A DNA stretch of 64,000 nucleotides from Ciceribacter sp. L1K22 (GCF_017599385.1 NZ_JAGFPK010000001.1:2059541-2123540), one strand, 5' to 3'. Shown: positions 35,935-44,459, counted from the first letter of the stretch. Notes: generated by a model not told the origin, from the letters alone. Made by a program: numbers and translations.

Positions 35935-36751
35935 CGACTTCTTCGTCCGCGCGCTCATCGCCGGCGTCGGCGTCGCGCTCACCGCCGGCCCGCTCGGCTG
36001 TTTTGTCATCTGGCGGCGCATGGCCTATTTCGGCGACACCATGGCCCACTCGGCCCTGCTGGGGGTCGCGCTCTCGCTGTTCTTCTCGCTCAATCTGATG
36101 GTCAGCGTCTTCGTTGTCGCCGCCGGCGTCTCGTTGTTGCTGCTGCTTCTTCAGCGCCGGCAGGCGCTGTCGTCCGACGCGTTGCTTGGCATTCTCAGCC
36201 ACTCGACGCTGGCGATCGGCCTGGTCATGGTCGCTTTCATGACCTGGGTGCGAATCGACCTCATCGCCTTCCTGTTCGGCGACATCCTCGCGGTCACCCG
36301 TGCCGATATCGCCGTCGTCTGGGTCGGCGGCGCATTAGTTCTTGCGGCCATCGCGGCCCTGTGGCGGCCGCTGCTCGCCTCCACTGTCAATGTCGAGCTG
36401 GCCGAGGCGGAAGGGCTGAACCCCGAACGCGCCCGCCTGTTCTTCATGCTGCTGATGGCGCTCGTCATCGCGATCGCCATGAAGATCGTCGGCATCATGC
36501 TGATCACCTCGCTGCTGATCATTCCGGCAGCCGCAGCGCGGCGGTTTTCGTCGACGCCGGAGATAATGGCGATCTACGCGGCCCTGCTCGGCGCCGTCGC
36601 CGTGGTCGGCGGCCTGTTCGGCTCGCTCGAATACGATACGCCCTCCGGCCCCTCGATTGTGGTTGCGGCCCTTCTTATCTTTCTGGTGAGCCTGCTGCCT
36701 TTCGGTCGCAGGAACGCCGTGGCGGATGCCACTAGGGAGACCACGCGATGA
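35927..36751 (+). CDS. znuB: Zinc ABC transporter permease ZnuB
   Basis: A 274-residue ABC-3 family permease with about eight membrane helices. The characteristic GDTMAHSALLGVAL loop that contacts the ATPase or metal path lies near residues 36-49, and the ISLLIIPAAAARR-type motif appears as TSLLIIPAAAARRF. Its last four bases overlap the zur start (ATGA). Confidence 0.95.
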   Translation: MLDDFFVRALIAGVGVALTAGPLGCFVIWRRMAYFGDTMAHSALLGVALSLFFSLNLMVSVFVVAAGVSLLLLLLQRRQALSSDALLGILSHSTLAIGLVMVAFMTWVRIDLIAFLFGDILAVTRADIAVVWVGGALVLAAIAALWRPLLASTVNVELAEAEGLNPERARLFFMLLMALVIAIAMKIVGIMLITSLLIIPAAAARRFSSTPEIMAIYAALLGAVAVVGGLFGSLEYDTPSGPSIVVAALLIFLVSLLPFGRRNAVADATRETTR

Positions 36752-37146
36752 ACCAGATGACGCTGACCAAGAACCAGTCCCTCGTGCTCGGCGTACTGCG
36801 CCAGACCGACCAGCCGCTCTCGGCCTATACGATCCTCGACAAGTTGCGCGACCAGGGTTTTCGCGCGCCGCTGCAGGTTTACCGGGCGCTCGAAAAGCTT
36901 CTCGACACCGGTCTGGTGCATCGCCTTGAGAGCATCAATTCCTTCGTCGCCTGCGCCCATCCGCAGGAAAGCTGCTGCAGCCACGGCATCGTCGCCTTCG
37001 CGATCTGCAACAGTTGCGGGCAGGTGTCGGAATTCCACGATCATGCGATCGACGACCGTCTTCGCCAGTGGGAGACGTCGAAGCAGTTCCGCGCGGAAAA
37101 GACCACGATCGAGATCCGGGGCCTATGCGCCGCCTGTGCCGCCTGA
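36748..37146 (+). CDS. zur: Zinc uptake regulator Zur (Fur family)
   Basis: A 132-residue Fur-family repressor. The N-terminal winged helix includes QPLSAYTILDKLRDQGFRAPLQVYRALEKL. The structural zinc site is formed by CNSCG and the C-terminal GLCAACA, and the sensory site by ESCCSHG and the HDH segment. Position at the end of znuCB and the palindrome upstream of znu assign it to zinc rather than iron. (The helix segment spans about residues 24-53.). Confidence 0.93.
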   Translation: MNQMTLTKNQSLVLGVLRQTDQPLSAYTILDKLRDQGFRAPLQVYRALEKLLDTGLVHRLESINSFVACAHPQESCCSHGIVAFAICNSCGQVSEFHDHAIDDRLRQWETSKQFRAEKTTIEIRGLCAACAA

Positions 37147-37149
37147 ACC

Positions 37150-37677
37150 TCAGAGTGGTGTGAGGTCGCGCGAAAACCTTTTCCAGTTGGCGACATAGCT
37201 TTCCGCCGAGCGTTTCAGCCCATCGACGGCCGCCTCGTCCAGCGTACGGATGGCGCGGGCGGGCGAACCGACGATCAGCGAATTGTCGGGAAATTCCTTG
37301 CCCTCGGTGACGAGCGCGTTGGCGCCGATCAGGCAATTGTTGCCGATCCTCGCGCCGTTCAGCACCGTCGCACCCATGCCGACAAGCGTGTTGTCGCCCA
37401 AAGTGCAGCCGTGCACGATCGCGTGGTGGCCGATGGTGCAGCCCCGGCCGATGGTAACGGGAAAGCCCGGATCGACATGGATCATCACGCCTTCCTGGAT
37501 GTTCGTGCCGTCGCCGATGACGATGGGTTCGTTATCGCCCCTAAGCACCGCGCCGAACCAGATGCCGACATCGCGGCCAAGCGTGACCTGTCCGATCACA
37601 TGCGCGTCCGGCGCGATCCAATAAGCGTCGTCCGCCGGTGTGTTCGGCGTCAGATTGCCAAGTCGATAAAGCGGCAT
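37150..37677 (-). CDS. Gamma-carbonic anhydrase family protein
   Basis: A 175-residue left-handed beta-helix protein. The zinc-ligand histidines of the gamma class are present: H67 in GVMIHVDPG, H84/H85 in GHHAIVHG and H89. The conserved LRGD and NIQEG motifs are also present. Such proteins (YrdA/PaaY-like) bind zinc and may hydrate CO2; activity is unproven for many. It converges on zur with a 3-base gap. Confidence 0.92.
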   Translation of the reverse strand: MPLYRLGNLTPNTPADDAYWIAPDAHVIGQVTLGRDVGIWFGAVLRGDNEPIVIGDGTNIQEGVMIHVDPGFPVTIGRGCTIGHHAIVHGCTLGDNTLVGMGATVLNGARIGNNCLIGANALVTEGKEFPDNSLIVGSPARAIRTLDEAAVDGLKRSAESYVANWKRFSRDLTPL

Positions 37678-37716
37678 GGTCGTCCTCCCGGCTTGCCGGC
37701 CCCGGTGGGGCGCGGC

Positions 37717-37986
37717 TTACTTAAGCCGCAGGATAACCGGGAAACGACCGTGATGCGAGCCGATGTGCAGATGGATGTCGGCGTGCGCCTGCGATTGCCG
37801 CCAGGCGCGGGCGCCGTGGCTGAGCAGCAGGCCGATGAGATCCTTGCTCTTCGCCTTGGGCTTGCCGAGCCCCATGTCGGCAAGCCGCATCGCGGCTTCA
37901 TGAAGCGGATGCAGTGTAAAGCGGGACTGCTGTTCGCTCTCTAGCCCTTGCCGTGCGGCATCGAGGCTGTTCTCGTTCGTCGCCAT
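37717..37986 (-). CDS. Conserved-looking hypothetical protein (89 aa)
   Basis: A small soluble protein beginning MATNENSLDAARQGLE and containing HEAAMRLADMGLGKPKAKSK and GARAWRQSQAHADIHLHIGSHHG. The His-rich end and a Lys-rich centre are notable. GAGGGAAA precedes the ATG. It lies upstream of and in line with the gamma-carbonic anhydrase gene (39-base gap). No domain recognised; proximity to the zinc locus is the only functional hint. Confidence 0.72.
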   Translation of the reverse strand: MATNENSLDAARQGLESEQQSRFTLHPLHEAAMRLADMGLGKPKAKSKDLIGLLLSHGARAWRQSQAHADIHLHIGSHHGRFPVILRLK

Positions 37987-38033
37987 TGAATTTCCCTCGT
38001 ACGCAGTACACAAATCGAGGGGTCACGGGGCCA

Positions 38034-39485
38034 TTACTGCAGTGCGGCCCAGCAACCAATTCCTTTTTTCTTCAGAGAGTTGCACGCATTGACGGCCGAC
38101 TTCTGATCGTCAAAGCCGCCGAAACGCGCGCGATACACCTGTGCGGCGCCCGTATCGTAGGCAACCGTGAATGGGGTGGCGGAACGCAATACCTTGCCGC
38201 CTTTATCCTGCGCCTTGCGCAGGAGTTCCATGGCCATGTCGCGATCGGGCGACGTGCCAACCTGTACGATCCAGCCCGACACCGGCGCTGCCTGCTGCGT
38301 CGAGGCCGTGACCGTGCCATCGACGCCTTCGGGAACCGAAAGCGAAGCCACCTGCTGCGGGGCCTGCGCCTGCGGCGCGATGATCGCGGATGATTGTTCC
38401 GGCATATAGGCCGGGGCGGGTGCCGGGACCGGCACGCTCGTTGCCATCGTCGCCGTGGCCGGTGCTACCGATGTCGTTGCCGTGACTTGCGCCAGCGCGG
38501 ATTGCGCGGCGCTTTCTGCCGGTGCGGCATAGGCGTTGGCAACCGGCGCATGCTCGTAGCGGGCAACCGGAACCGGACCGTTCAGCGGCAGCATGTCGTC
38601 AACGGTCACAACGGCCATCGTGTCTGCCGGCATGACCGAGGTGCTGCCGCGGGCGATCAGCAGGCTCTGGCGACCAGACCGGCTGGCCTTCGGCATGTAC
38701 TTCGCGACAAGTTCCCGCATCGTCGCGTCGCGCCGCGCGCCGGAGCTGCCGCCCATGACCACGGCGACGATCGTGCGGCCATCGGCCTGGGCCGAGGTCA
38801 CGAGGTTGAAGCCGGCGGCGCGTGTAAAGCCCGTCTTGATGCCATCGACGCCGCGCACATTGCCAAGCAGGCGATTGTGGTTGCCGATGACGGACTTGCC
38901 GAACTTGAAGCTGCGGGTGGAGAAGTAGCCGTAATATTGCGGAAAATGCTGGCGCAGCGCCACGCCGAGGATCGCTTGGTCGCGGGCGGTCGTCATCTGC
39001 GCGGTATTGGGAAGGCCGTGCGCGTTGCGATAGGTGGTGCGGCTCATGCCGAGGCTACGGGCCTTGGCGGTCATCATCTGGGCGAACCGGGATTCGGAGC
39101 CGCCGAGATATTCGCCGAGCGCGGTTGCGATGTCATTGGCCGAACGGGTGACGAGAGCGAGGATACCCTGCTCGATCGTCACGGACCCGCCCGCACGCAC
39201 GCCGAGCTTGGACGGCGGCTCTGCTGCGGCATTCTTGGAAACCGGAACCTTCGTGTCGAGCCGGACGCGACCGCTCTCGAGCGCCTCGAACACGAGGTAG
39301 AGCGTCATCATCTTGGTGAGCGATGCGGGATAGCGCAGCGAGTCGGCATCGCTCTCGTAGAGCGTCTTGCCGGTGCGGGCATCGATGACGATCCCGGCAT
39401 ATTTCGGCGCGGCCTCGGCTGTCGAAACGACGAGGCCGAGCGCGAGGGAAAACGCCAGGGCGAATATGGGCAATTGACGCTTCAT
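38034..39485 (-). CDS. D-alanyl-D-alanine carboxypeptidase with C-terminal SPOR domain
   Basis: A DacA-type S11 peptidase trimming peptidoglycan stem peptides in the periplasm. The 483-residue precursor has a signal peptide, SxxK (S55-L-T-K58), SxN (S114-A-N116) and KTG (216-218). A Pro/Ala-rich linker (about 335-400) leads to a SPOR domain (about 405-483: WIVQVGTSPDRDMA, YRARFGGFDDQKSA) that binds denuded glycan at the septum. The ATG at 39485 is set by the signal peptide. Confidence 0.94.
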   Translation of the reverse strand: MKRQLPIFALAFSLALGLVVSTAEAAPKYAGIVIDARTGKTLYESDADSLRYPASLTKMMTLYLVFEALESGRVRLDTKVPVSKNAAAEPPSKLGVRAGGSVTIEQGILALVTRSANDIATALGEYLGGSESRFAQMMTAKARSLGMSRTTYRNAHGLPNTAQMTTARDQAILGVALRQHFPQYYGYFSTRSFKFGKSVIGNHNRLLGNVRGVDGIKTGFTRAAGFNLVTSAQADGRTIVAVVMGGSSGARRDATMRELVAKYMPKASRSGRQSLLIARGSTSVMPADTMAVVTVDDMLPLNGPVPVARYEHAPVANAYAAPAESAAQSALAQVTATTSVAPATATMATSVPVPAPAPAYMPEQSSAIIAPQAQAPQQVASLSVPEGVDGTVTASTQQAAPVSGWIVQVGTSPDRDMAMELLRKAQDKGGKVLRSATPFTVAYDTGAAQVYRARFGGFDDQKSAVNACNSLKKKGIGCWAALQ

Positions 39486-39654
39486 CAGGAAAGAAAGGGC
39501 CTGCCTGAAACCAACCGTTCTTGTTCTTGTCACCGCTAAACTCTTCACTTGATCTGTCTGGATACGGATGCCCCCTCCGACCCTCTTCAAGGATATGCAG
39601 CCAGCCTTACCAAGTGGTTTATGATGAATGGAAAGTTTCCACGTTCAGTCGAAT

Positions 39655-40413
39655 TTATTGAGAATCCGAGCTTTTTTCGGCGCCGCCGCCAAGACGCGCC
39701 TCAAAGTGCTGCCGGATCGCCGCGTCGATCCGCTCCCAGTCGGCAAGGCGCCGGCTGGAAAAGCGGTAGAGCACGGTGAGGTCGCGCCCGACATGGATGT
39801 CGCGCTGGCAGTCACCGCTGCTCGGCGGGCTGTCGGGAGCGGCGATCAGGCAGCGAACCGCGTAATCGGCTTGGCCGAAACGGGGTGCGGTGTACATGAC
39901 TTCGTTCGCATAGCCGGCATCGTTGCGAAGCCGGTGAAGGGTAAGGCCGTGCGGGCCGGGTTCGGCAGGCCCATCGAACAGATAGGAGTAGATCGGTTCC
40001 ACGCGCCCCGACATGTCGCGGGACATCGTGCTCTGGGAAAGCTGCACGAAGATCAGGGTGTCGGCGAGGCTCACGTCGTCGAAGCGCCGTCGCTCCCCGC
40101 GCTGATAACCCGTCATCTCCGGCCAGAGGAAATAAAGATCGGCGCGCTCGGCGGAACCGCTGTGCCTCTGACCGGCGAACCGCAGCGTGTTCGCCTCGAG
40201 CGAAAGCGTATCCTGGCCGATCCGGATGGAGAATGTTTCAGTGCTGTCGGTGTGTCCTGCCAGAAGCATGCGATCGCCGAACATCTGGCCGGCAATGCTG
40301 ATGGCAACGGAGAACAGGGCGATCGCCACTACGGCGATGGCAACCTTGGTGATGAAACCGCTGGAGATCGCTGGCGCTTCGCTGTGCGCGCTCGTCTGGC
40401 TGGCATTCGCCAT
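39655..40413 (-). CDS. Hypothetical membrane-anchored protein (252 aa)
   Basis: One membrane helix (about 22-44: KVAIAVVAIALFSVAISIAG) anchors a periplasmic domain with several Trp, Tyr and Arg residues (LYFLWPEMTGYQRGER; RVEPIYSYLFDGPA) and two cysteines near 188 and 202. The pattern is seen in rhizobial proteins of unknown function. It lies upstream of the carboxypeptidase on the same strand (169-base gap), which hints at an envelope role. Confidence 0.75.
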   Translation of the reverse strand: MANASQTSAHSEAPAISSGFITKVAIAVVAIALFSVAISIAGQMFGDRMLLAGHTDSTETFSIRIGQDTLSLEANTLRFAGQRHSGSAERADLYFLWPEMTGYQRGERRRFDDVSLADTLIFVQLSQSTMSRDMSGRVEPIYSYLFDGPAEPGPHGLTLHRLRNDAGYANEVMYTAPRFGQADYAVRCLIAAPDSPPSSGDCQRDIHVGRDLTVLYRFSSRRLADWERIDAAIRQHFEARLGGGAEKSSDSQ

Positions 40414-40515
40414 GTCTCGTGTCCCGGCTATCGGCTCACGGCACGGTTTGTCGTGAATCTCAAGCGGCAGGCTGCGATATCAGGGTTAACGAAACGCTAA
40501 CGACGGATCTGCTGC

Positions 40516-40560
40516 CCAAAGAAAGAGAGCCGATCCCGCTGGCGTTTGCGGGATCGGCTC
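40516..40560 (-). terminator. Terminator of the transglutaminase-like gene
   Basis: On the minus strand a perfect 13-bp stem (40548-40560 with 40527-40539) and 8-base loop is followed by TCTCTTTCTTT. It lies 74 bases after the BTLCP stop. Confidence 0.9.
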
Positions 40561-40633
40561 CTGGCGCCGGTCGGGGACGGGGTGCGGGGGACGGACCGGG
40601 GCCAAACTCTCCTGTAACGGTTGATCGATGCGG

Positions 40634-41248
40634 TCAGTTGGTGCCGACGCTGCTGACGGCCATCGCGCGGCCATCCTGCAGCTTCACCCACCGACCGGCA
40701 TGGGTCGAGGACTGCCGTTTCAGGTATGTGTATTCGGTGTCGGACCACAGCAGCACCTTGTTGCGCATGTTGTCCAGAATGAAGTCGCCATGATCGGTGC
40801 GGACGGTCAGCACCGCGTGGCCCTCGCCATTCGGCTGCAGCACCACGGTGATCAGCAGGTCGGAGGCCGAGAACCCGGCATCCATCAGCATCTTGCGCTT
40901 CAGCAGAACGAAGTCCTCGCAGTCGCCGACCGAGCGCGGATAGGTCCACAGTTCCTCGACGCCGTAGATCTCCTGGTCCGTCAGTGGCTGGATTGCCGAG
41001 TTGACGTCGTAATTCACCTGAAGAAGCGTTTTCCACGCGTTCTCGGTCAGCGTCATCGGTCCTGTATCGCCGGACGCGGAAGGTTGGCATTCCGAGCTGT
41101 AGGTCTTGCAGAATTCGTAGTGACCGATCGGCGGATTGGCTTTGCCGACGATGTGCATGTTCGCGGGTACGGCGGCTGCCTGTGACGTGAGCGCTCCCAG
41201 CGCGGCTGCGACGATCAGGCTGCGGCGAAGTGTGTTGTTTCTTGTCAT
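40634..41248 (-). CDS. Transglutaminase-like cysteine peptidase (BTLCP)
   Basis: A 204-residue secreted protein with a signal peptide (LIVAAALGALTSQAAA). The papain-like triad is C110 in VGDCEDF, H144 in GEGHAVL and D159 in FILDN. BTLCP members (LapG relatives) cleave surface adhesins when paired with a LapD receptor, but no lapD is nearby. Many rhizobial paralogues have no assigned substrate. The ATG at 41248 follows GGGGAG. Confidence 0.9.
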   Translation of the reverse strand: MTRNNTLRRSLIVAAALGALTSQAAAVPANMHIVGKANPPIGHYEFCKTYSSECQPSASGDTGPMTLTENAWKTLLQVNYDVNSAIQPLTDQEIYGVEELWTYPRSVGDCEDFVLLKRKMLMDAGFSASDLLITVVLQPNGEGHAVLTVRTDHGDFILDNMRNKVLLWSDTEYTYLKRQSSTHAGRWVKLQDGRAMAVSSVGTN

Positions 41249-41710
41249 TGTTTGTCTCCCCGTTATGGAAGAACAATGACACAAACACTTTTATCCATCG
41301 CAAAATCATGAAGTAAAAAGAAGGACTTATAAGAGTTAAATAAGAATAGATTTTGCGATTAATAGTATTAAAGTTCTAGTTTTATTTGAGTATTTTTTGA
41401 ATAAAACACGCGTAAAATTTGAATGAAATGCACCGGCGCGAAATGAGGCCATCAATGATTTCATTGGAGTTTTTCGCTCTGCGAGTGCCAGATGAACGCT
41501 GGCCTCTGCTGCGCGGGACGCAGGGCTGCCGCGGTTTTTGTCGCACTCCCGCTATCCGCGAGGCGGCAGCAGCCATTTCTGCGGCCTTGCCGGCGTCTGA
41601 TTGTCCGCAAACCGTGGCAAAAATTTTCGGGAAGCGCGTATTTTTTTCGGTGAAACGGTCGACCGCGTGTTTGGGAGGGCCGGACATAAGAGGCCGACCC
41701 TCTTCACCGG
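41249..41710. other. Long intergenic region with an AT-rich, inverted-repeat island
   Basis: These 462 bases lack a convincing gene. From about 41285 to 41440 the sequence is very rich in A and T, unlike the rest of the window. It contains ATCGCAAAATC (41297-41307) inverted as GATTTTGCGAT (41349-41359), and GTTTTATT (41379-41386) inverted as AATAAAAC (41400-41407). It lies immediately upstream of the BTLCP gene and so probably includes its promoter. The right half (41460-41700) is ordinary in base composition and no coding frame there is supported. Confidence 0.7.
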
Positions 41711-42079
41711 TTAAATCGGTTGTCCGACGTCGATGCGGTTCCCGTCTGGATCTTCGAACACGAAGGCCCTGAGGCCGTAGTCCTTGTCTGCGAGGCTCTT
41801 GATGATCCGTGTGCCGTTTTTCTGGCAGACAGCGTGCAACTGGTCGACATCCTCGACAATGAGGTGGGCGACATTGAAGGTCGCGGCCTTGTGTCCGGGC
41901 TGCAAGGTTAGGTGCAGTTCCGCGTCGTGGCGCTTCAGGATCATGAAGCCGACGGGATTGCCGTTTTCGAATAGTTTTCGGAAACCGAGCACTCCTGTGT
42001 AGAAGTCGTGCGCCTTGTTAATGCCACGGACAGGCAAGGTAGCGGCAATTCGTCCGAAGCGGACGCCGTGGTCGTTCAT
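41711..42079 (-). CDS. VOC family (glyoxalase/bleomycin-resistance fold) protein
   Basis: A 122-residue single-module VOC protein. The beta-alpha-beta-beta-beta pattern is readable: RINKAHDFYTGVLGFRKLF-like segment at 20-38 (GINKAHDFYTGVLGF) and the C-terminal AFVFEDPDGNRIDVGQP, where Glu/Asp and upstream His (AELHLTLQ; VAHLIV) could bind metal. Substrate unknown. ATG 42079 is preferred; an ATG at 42091 is also in frame. Confidence 0.85.
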   Translation of the reverse strand: MNDHGVRFGRIAATLPVRGINKAHDFYTGVLGFRKLFENGNPVGFMILKRHDAELHLTLQPGHKAATFNVAHLIVEDVDQLHAVCQKNGTRIIKSLADKDYGLRAFVFEDPDGNRIDVGQPI

Positions 42080-42230
42080 GGCGGAACCCATTTTGCGAAC
42101 CCGCATGCATCGACGGACAGTGCCGGTCGTTCTGCTGCGTCTCGCTGTTGATCTCCGCGAGACGGTGCCCGCAGGCATCCGTATAGCGTGACGCGCCGTT
42201 GGATGCCAGAGTCAGGATTTCGGAAGTGGA

Positions 42231-42842
42231 TTACAGAAACTCGGTCAGCGCTTCGCGCGACTGCAGAGTCAGGAATTCGATCGCAACGCCTTCGAGGAAG
42301 TGACGCACCACGCGTCCGCGCATGTTGCCGAGCTTGATCTGTGTGCCGATTGGCGGGCGGATATCGATGTCGATCGCCGCGCCCGACAGCGAAAGGTCCA
42401 TCAGCCGGCACGGATAGCGCCGGCCATCGTCGAGCACGAGTTCGGTCAGCGTGTTGCGCGGCGTCAGTCGGTCGTGGCGACGATCCTCGGGCAGGCCGAG
42501 TTCGTGCTTGTTGGCGATCCAGGTCAACTGTGCCGCAAGTTTCTCGCGCTTCCGGCCCGTGGCGACGATCGACATCACGAAACCGTCATCGGTCAGCTTG
42601 ATCGTGGTGCCCTCGATACGGCCGATATGATCGATATAGGCAATCACCCGCTCGCCGGGCTTCGGCCGGCCGTCGCAGGCAAAGCGCACGTCGCCGGGCG
42701 ACATGTTGACGACCGAGCAGACATATTCCTCATAGTTCGCAAGCATCAACCGGCCCTGCAGGTTGACGTTGACGCGCTGAAAAGACCGCTGATCAACAGG
42801 AGCGGACGATGGGCTGCTCTGTTGTGGCCTGAACGAATACAT
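42231..42842 (-). CDS. Tandem PilZ domain protein (c-di-GMP effector)
   Basis: Two PilZ-like domains in 203 residues. The first (18-100) has RxxxR as R19-SFQ-R23, but its second motif reads NMSPGD instead of (D/N)xSxxG. The second (118-200) has R121-RHD-R125 and D149-L-S-L-S-G154, a complete binding motif. So at least the C-terminal domain should bind cyclic di-GMP. The likely output is motility, polysaccharide or envelope control, unassigned here. The gene is divergent from the rhomboid. Confidence 0.9.
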   Translation of the reverse strand: MYSFRPQQSSPSSAPVDQRSFQRVNVNLQGRLMLANYEEYVCSVVNMSPGDVRFACDGRPKPGERVIAYIDHIGRIEGTTIKLTDDGFVMSIVATGRKREKLAAQLTWIANKHELGLPEDRRHDRLTPRNTLTELVLDDGRRYPCRLMDLSLSGAAIDIDIRPPIGTQIKLGNMRGRVVRHFLEGVAIEFLTLQSREALTEFL

Positions 42843-42869
42843 GCTGCTCTCTCGGCTGTTCTTGCGAAA

Positions 42870-43084
42870 CTTTACGCTGGAGCGGTTAACAGAAGGTTGG
42901 GCCGTACGCCGGACCGGGTCGATGTTAAGGTTAAAGATCGGTTGTCCTTGCTCGGATTGCGACGGAATGCGAAAACGTCATCAACGACGTCCTGCCAGAT
43001 GTCGATCAGCACATCTCTTCAGGGCCGGGGTAACCCGCGGGGGCCCGACCGGCCGTCCGGCGTTTGTCGGACGGCCTTTTTTTT
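42870..43084 (+). ncRNA. Candidate small RNA ending in an orphan terminator
   Basis: A strong intrinsic terminator (43051-43084) reads rightward but no gene lies before it on this strand; the nearest upstream gene, PilZ, points the other way. Immediately before it, CGGG-GTAA-CCCG (near 43026-43039) forms a hairpin with a GNRA tetraloop. The 5' end is not defined, so the interval is approximate. No known RNA family was recognised. Confidence 0.4.
43051..43084 (+). terminator. Orphan intrinsic terminator upstream of the rhomboid gene
   Basis: GGCCGTCCG (43051-43059) pairs with CGGACGGCC (43068-43076) around an 8-base loop, followed by eight Ts. It precedes rather than follows the rhomboid gene. 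Confidence 0.88.
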
Positions 43085-43129
43085 GATCGCCGTGTCGCGT
43101 ATGCCGGTGCCCAGCACCGAGGAGAAGCA

Positions 43130-43849
43130 ATGACCCACGACCCGAGAGATGACAACGGCGCGTTTGGTGGCCGGGGCAGGGGCGGCGAACCCGTCTTCAA
43201 CCTGCCGACCGGAATCCTGGCCGCGATGGTGCTGCTGGCCGGCATATACGTGCTGCAGGCCTATGTGCTCTCGCCGGACGCCGCCCAGTCCTTCGTCTTC
43301 ACCTTTGCCTTTTCACCGCTGCGATATGTCTATCCCTTGTCGGAACAGGGACTAGAGTGGCTGTGGACGCCGGTGACCTATTCGCTGCTGCACGGCAGTA
43401 TCGAACATATCGCCTTCAACAGCCTGTGGCTGGCCGCTTTCGGCACGCCGGTGTTCCGCCGCATTGGCGGGACGCGTTTTATGGCTTTCTGGGTTTTCTC
43501 CGCCGCCGCCGGCGCCGCGCTCCATGCGGCGGTCAATTGGGGTCAGCCGACCTTCATGATCGGCGCATCCGCCGTCGTATCGGCGCTGATGGGCGCCGCC
43601 TGCCGCTTTGCGCTTGGCCGCGGATCGCGCCTGAGCTTCGGTCACCTCCGTCCGCGCCTGACGATCGCGGAGGCGCTGGCAGACCGCACCGTTCGGGTGT
43701 TCGCAGGCGTCTGGTTCCTCGGCAATATCCTGATTGCCGTAGGGCTTCCGCTGATCGGCGATGTTTCCGGCTCGATCGCCTGGGACGCCCATATCGGCGG
43801 CTTCCTCTTCGGCTTCCTGCTGTTTTCCCTTTTTGATCCACAACGCTGA
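43130..43849 (+). CDS. Rhomboid family intramembrane serine protease
   Basis: A 239-residue protein with six predicted membrane helices. The catalytic dyad is S147 in the GASA motif (MIGASAVVSALMG) and H221 in DAHIGGFLFGF. The conserved HGSIEHIAFNSLWL (88-101) supplies the His/Asn oxyanion residues. Substrates are unknown. The ATG at 43130 follows GGAGAAG. Confidence 0.93.
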   Translation: MTHDPRDDNGAFGGRGRGGEPVFNLPTGILAAMVLLAGIYVLQAYVLSPDAAQSFVFTFAFSPLRYVYPLSEQGLEWLWTPVTYSLLHGSIEHIAFNSLWLAAFGTPVFRRIGGTRFMAFWVFSAAAGAALHAAVNWGQPTFMIGASAVVSALMGAACRFALGRGSRLSFGHLRPRLTIAEALADRTVRVFAGVWFLGNILIAVGLPLIGDVSGSIAWDAHIGGFLFGFLLFSLFDPQR

Positions 43850-43980
43850 GGACGGCCAAACGCTCCACCGCAAAGCGTGTTGCATTAGTTGCTAATTCAA
43901 GGCACGCTTTCCATGCGCGCCGTTTGCCGGAGGAGGGCAAGACGGAAGCGTTGAACGCGATCTTTGCGATGGAGGAGCGA

Positions 43981-44415
43981 ATGTCCGTACTGGTGAAGAC
44001 GATTCTCGATCAGAAGGGCCGCGACGTGGTTACCGTCGCGCCGCATGCGAGCCTCGCCGAGGCCGCCCGAACTCTCGAACAGCACAAGATCGGCGCCGTC
44101 GTCGTGGTCGGCATGGAGAACCGCATTGTCGGCATCTTCACCGAACGCGATCTGGTAACGGCGATCGGCCGCCGCGGCGCGGAATGCCTGGAAGACCCCG
44201 TGTCGTCGGCGATGACGGCGAATGTCTATCGCTGCGGCGAAGAGGCGACCGTCAACGAGTTGATGGAAGTCATGAGCGCCCGCCGCTTCCGCCACGTGCC
44301 CGTCGAAGCCGGCGGAAAGCTGTCGGGGATCATTTCGATCGGTGACGTGGTGAAGAACCGAATCCGCGAAATCGAGCACGAGGCCGAACAGATCAAGGCG
44401 TATATCGCCGGCTGA
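43981..44415 (+). CDS. CBS domain-containing protein
   Basis: A 144-residue protein made of a CBS pair: VVTVAPHASLAEAARTLEQHKIGAVVVVG spans about 17-45 (key GAVVVV), with a second copy in VNELMEVMSARRFRHVPV and GIISIGDVVK. Such stand-alone pairs bind adenosyl nucleotides and regulate partners. The ATG at 43981 has GGAGGAG upstream. It converges with the patatin gene. Confidence 0.93.
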   Translation: MSVLVKTILDQKGRDVVTVAPHASLAEAARTLEQHKIGAVVVVGMENRIVGIFTERDLVTAIGRRGAECLEDPVSSAMTANVYRCGEEATVNELMEVMSARRFRHVPVEAGGKLSGIISIGDVVKNRIREIEHEAEQIKAYIAG

Positions 44416-44440
44416 CACGTCATGAGAGGACGGAAGAGTG

Positions 44441-44459
44441 GCTGACGCCGCCCGTCAGC
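44441..44459. terminator. Hairpin at the convergent CBS/patatin junction
   Basis: GCTGACG (44441-44447) and CGTCAGC (44453-44459) form a perfect 7-bp stem over the patatin stop codon. No T-run on either side, so its efficiency as a terminator is doubtful. Confidence 0.4.

Noticed and set aside
41419-41772. Plus-strand frame of 117 codons in the BTLCP-VOC gap
   Set aside because: No ribosome site, odd composition, no recognisable motif, and it runs into the VOC gene antisense.
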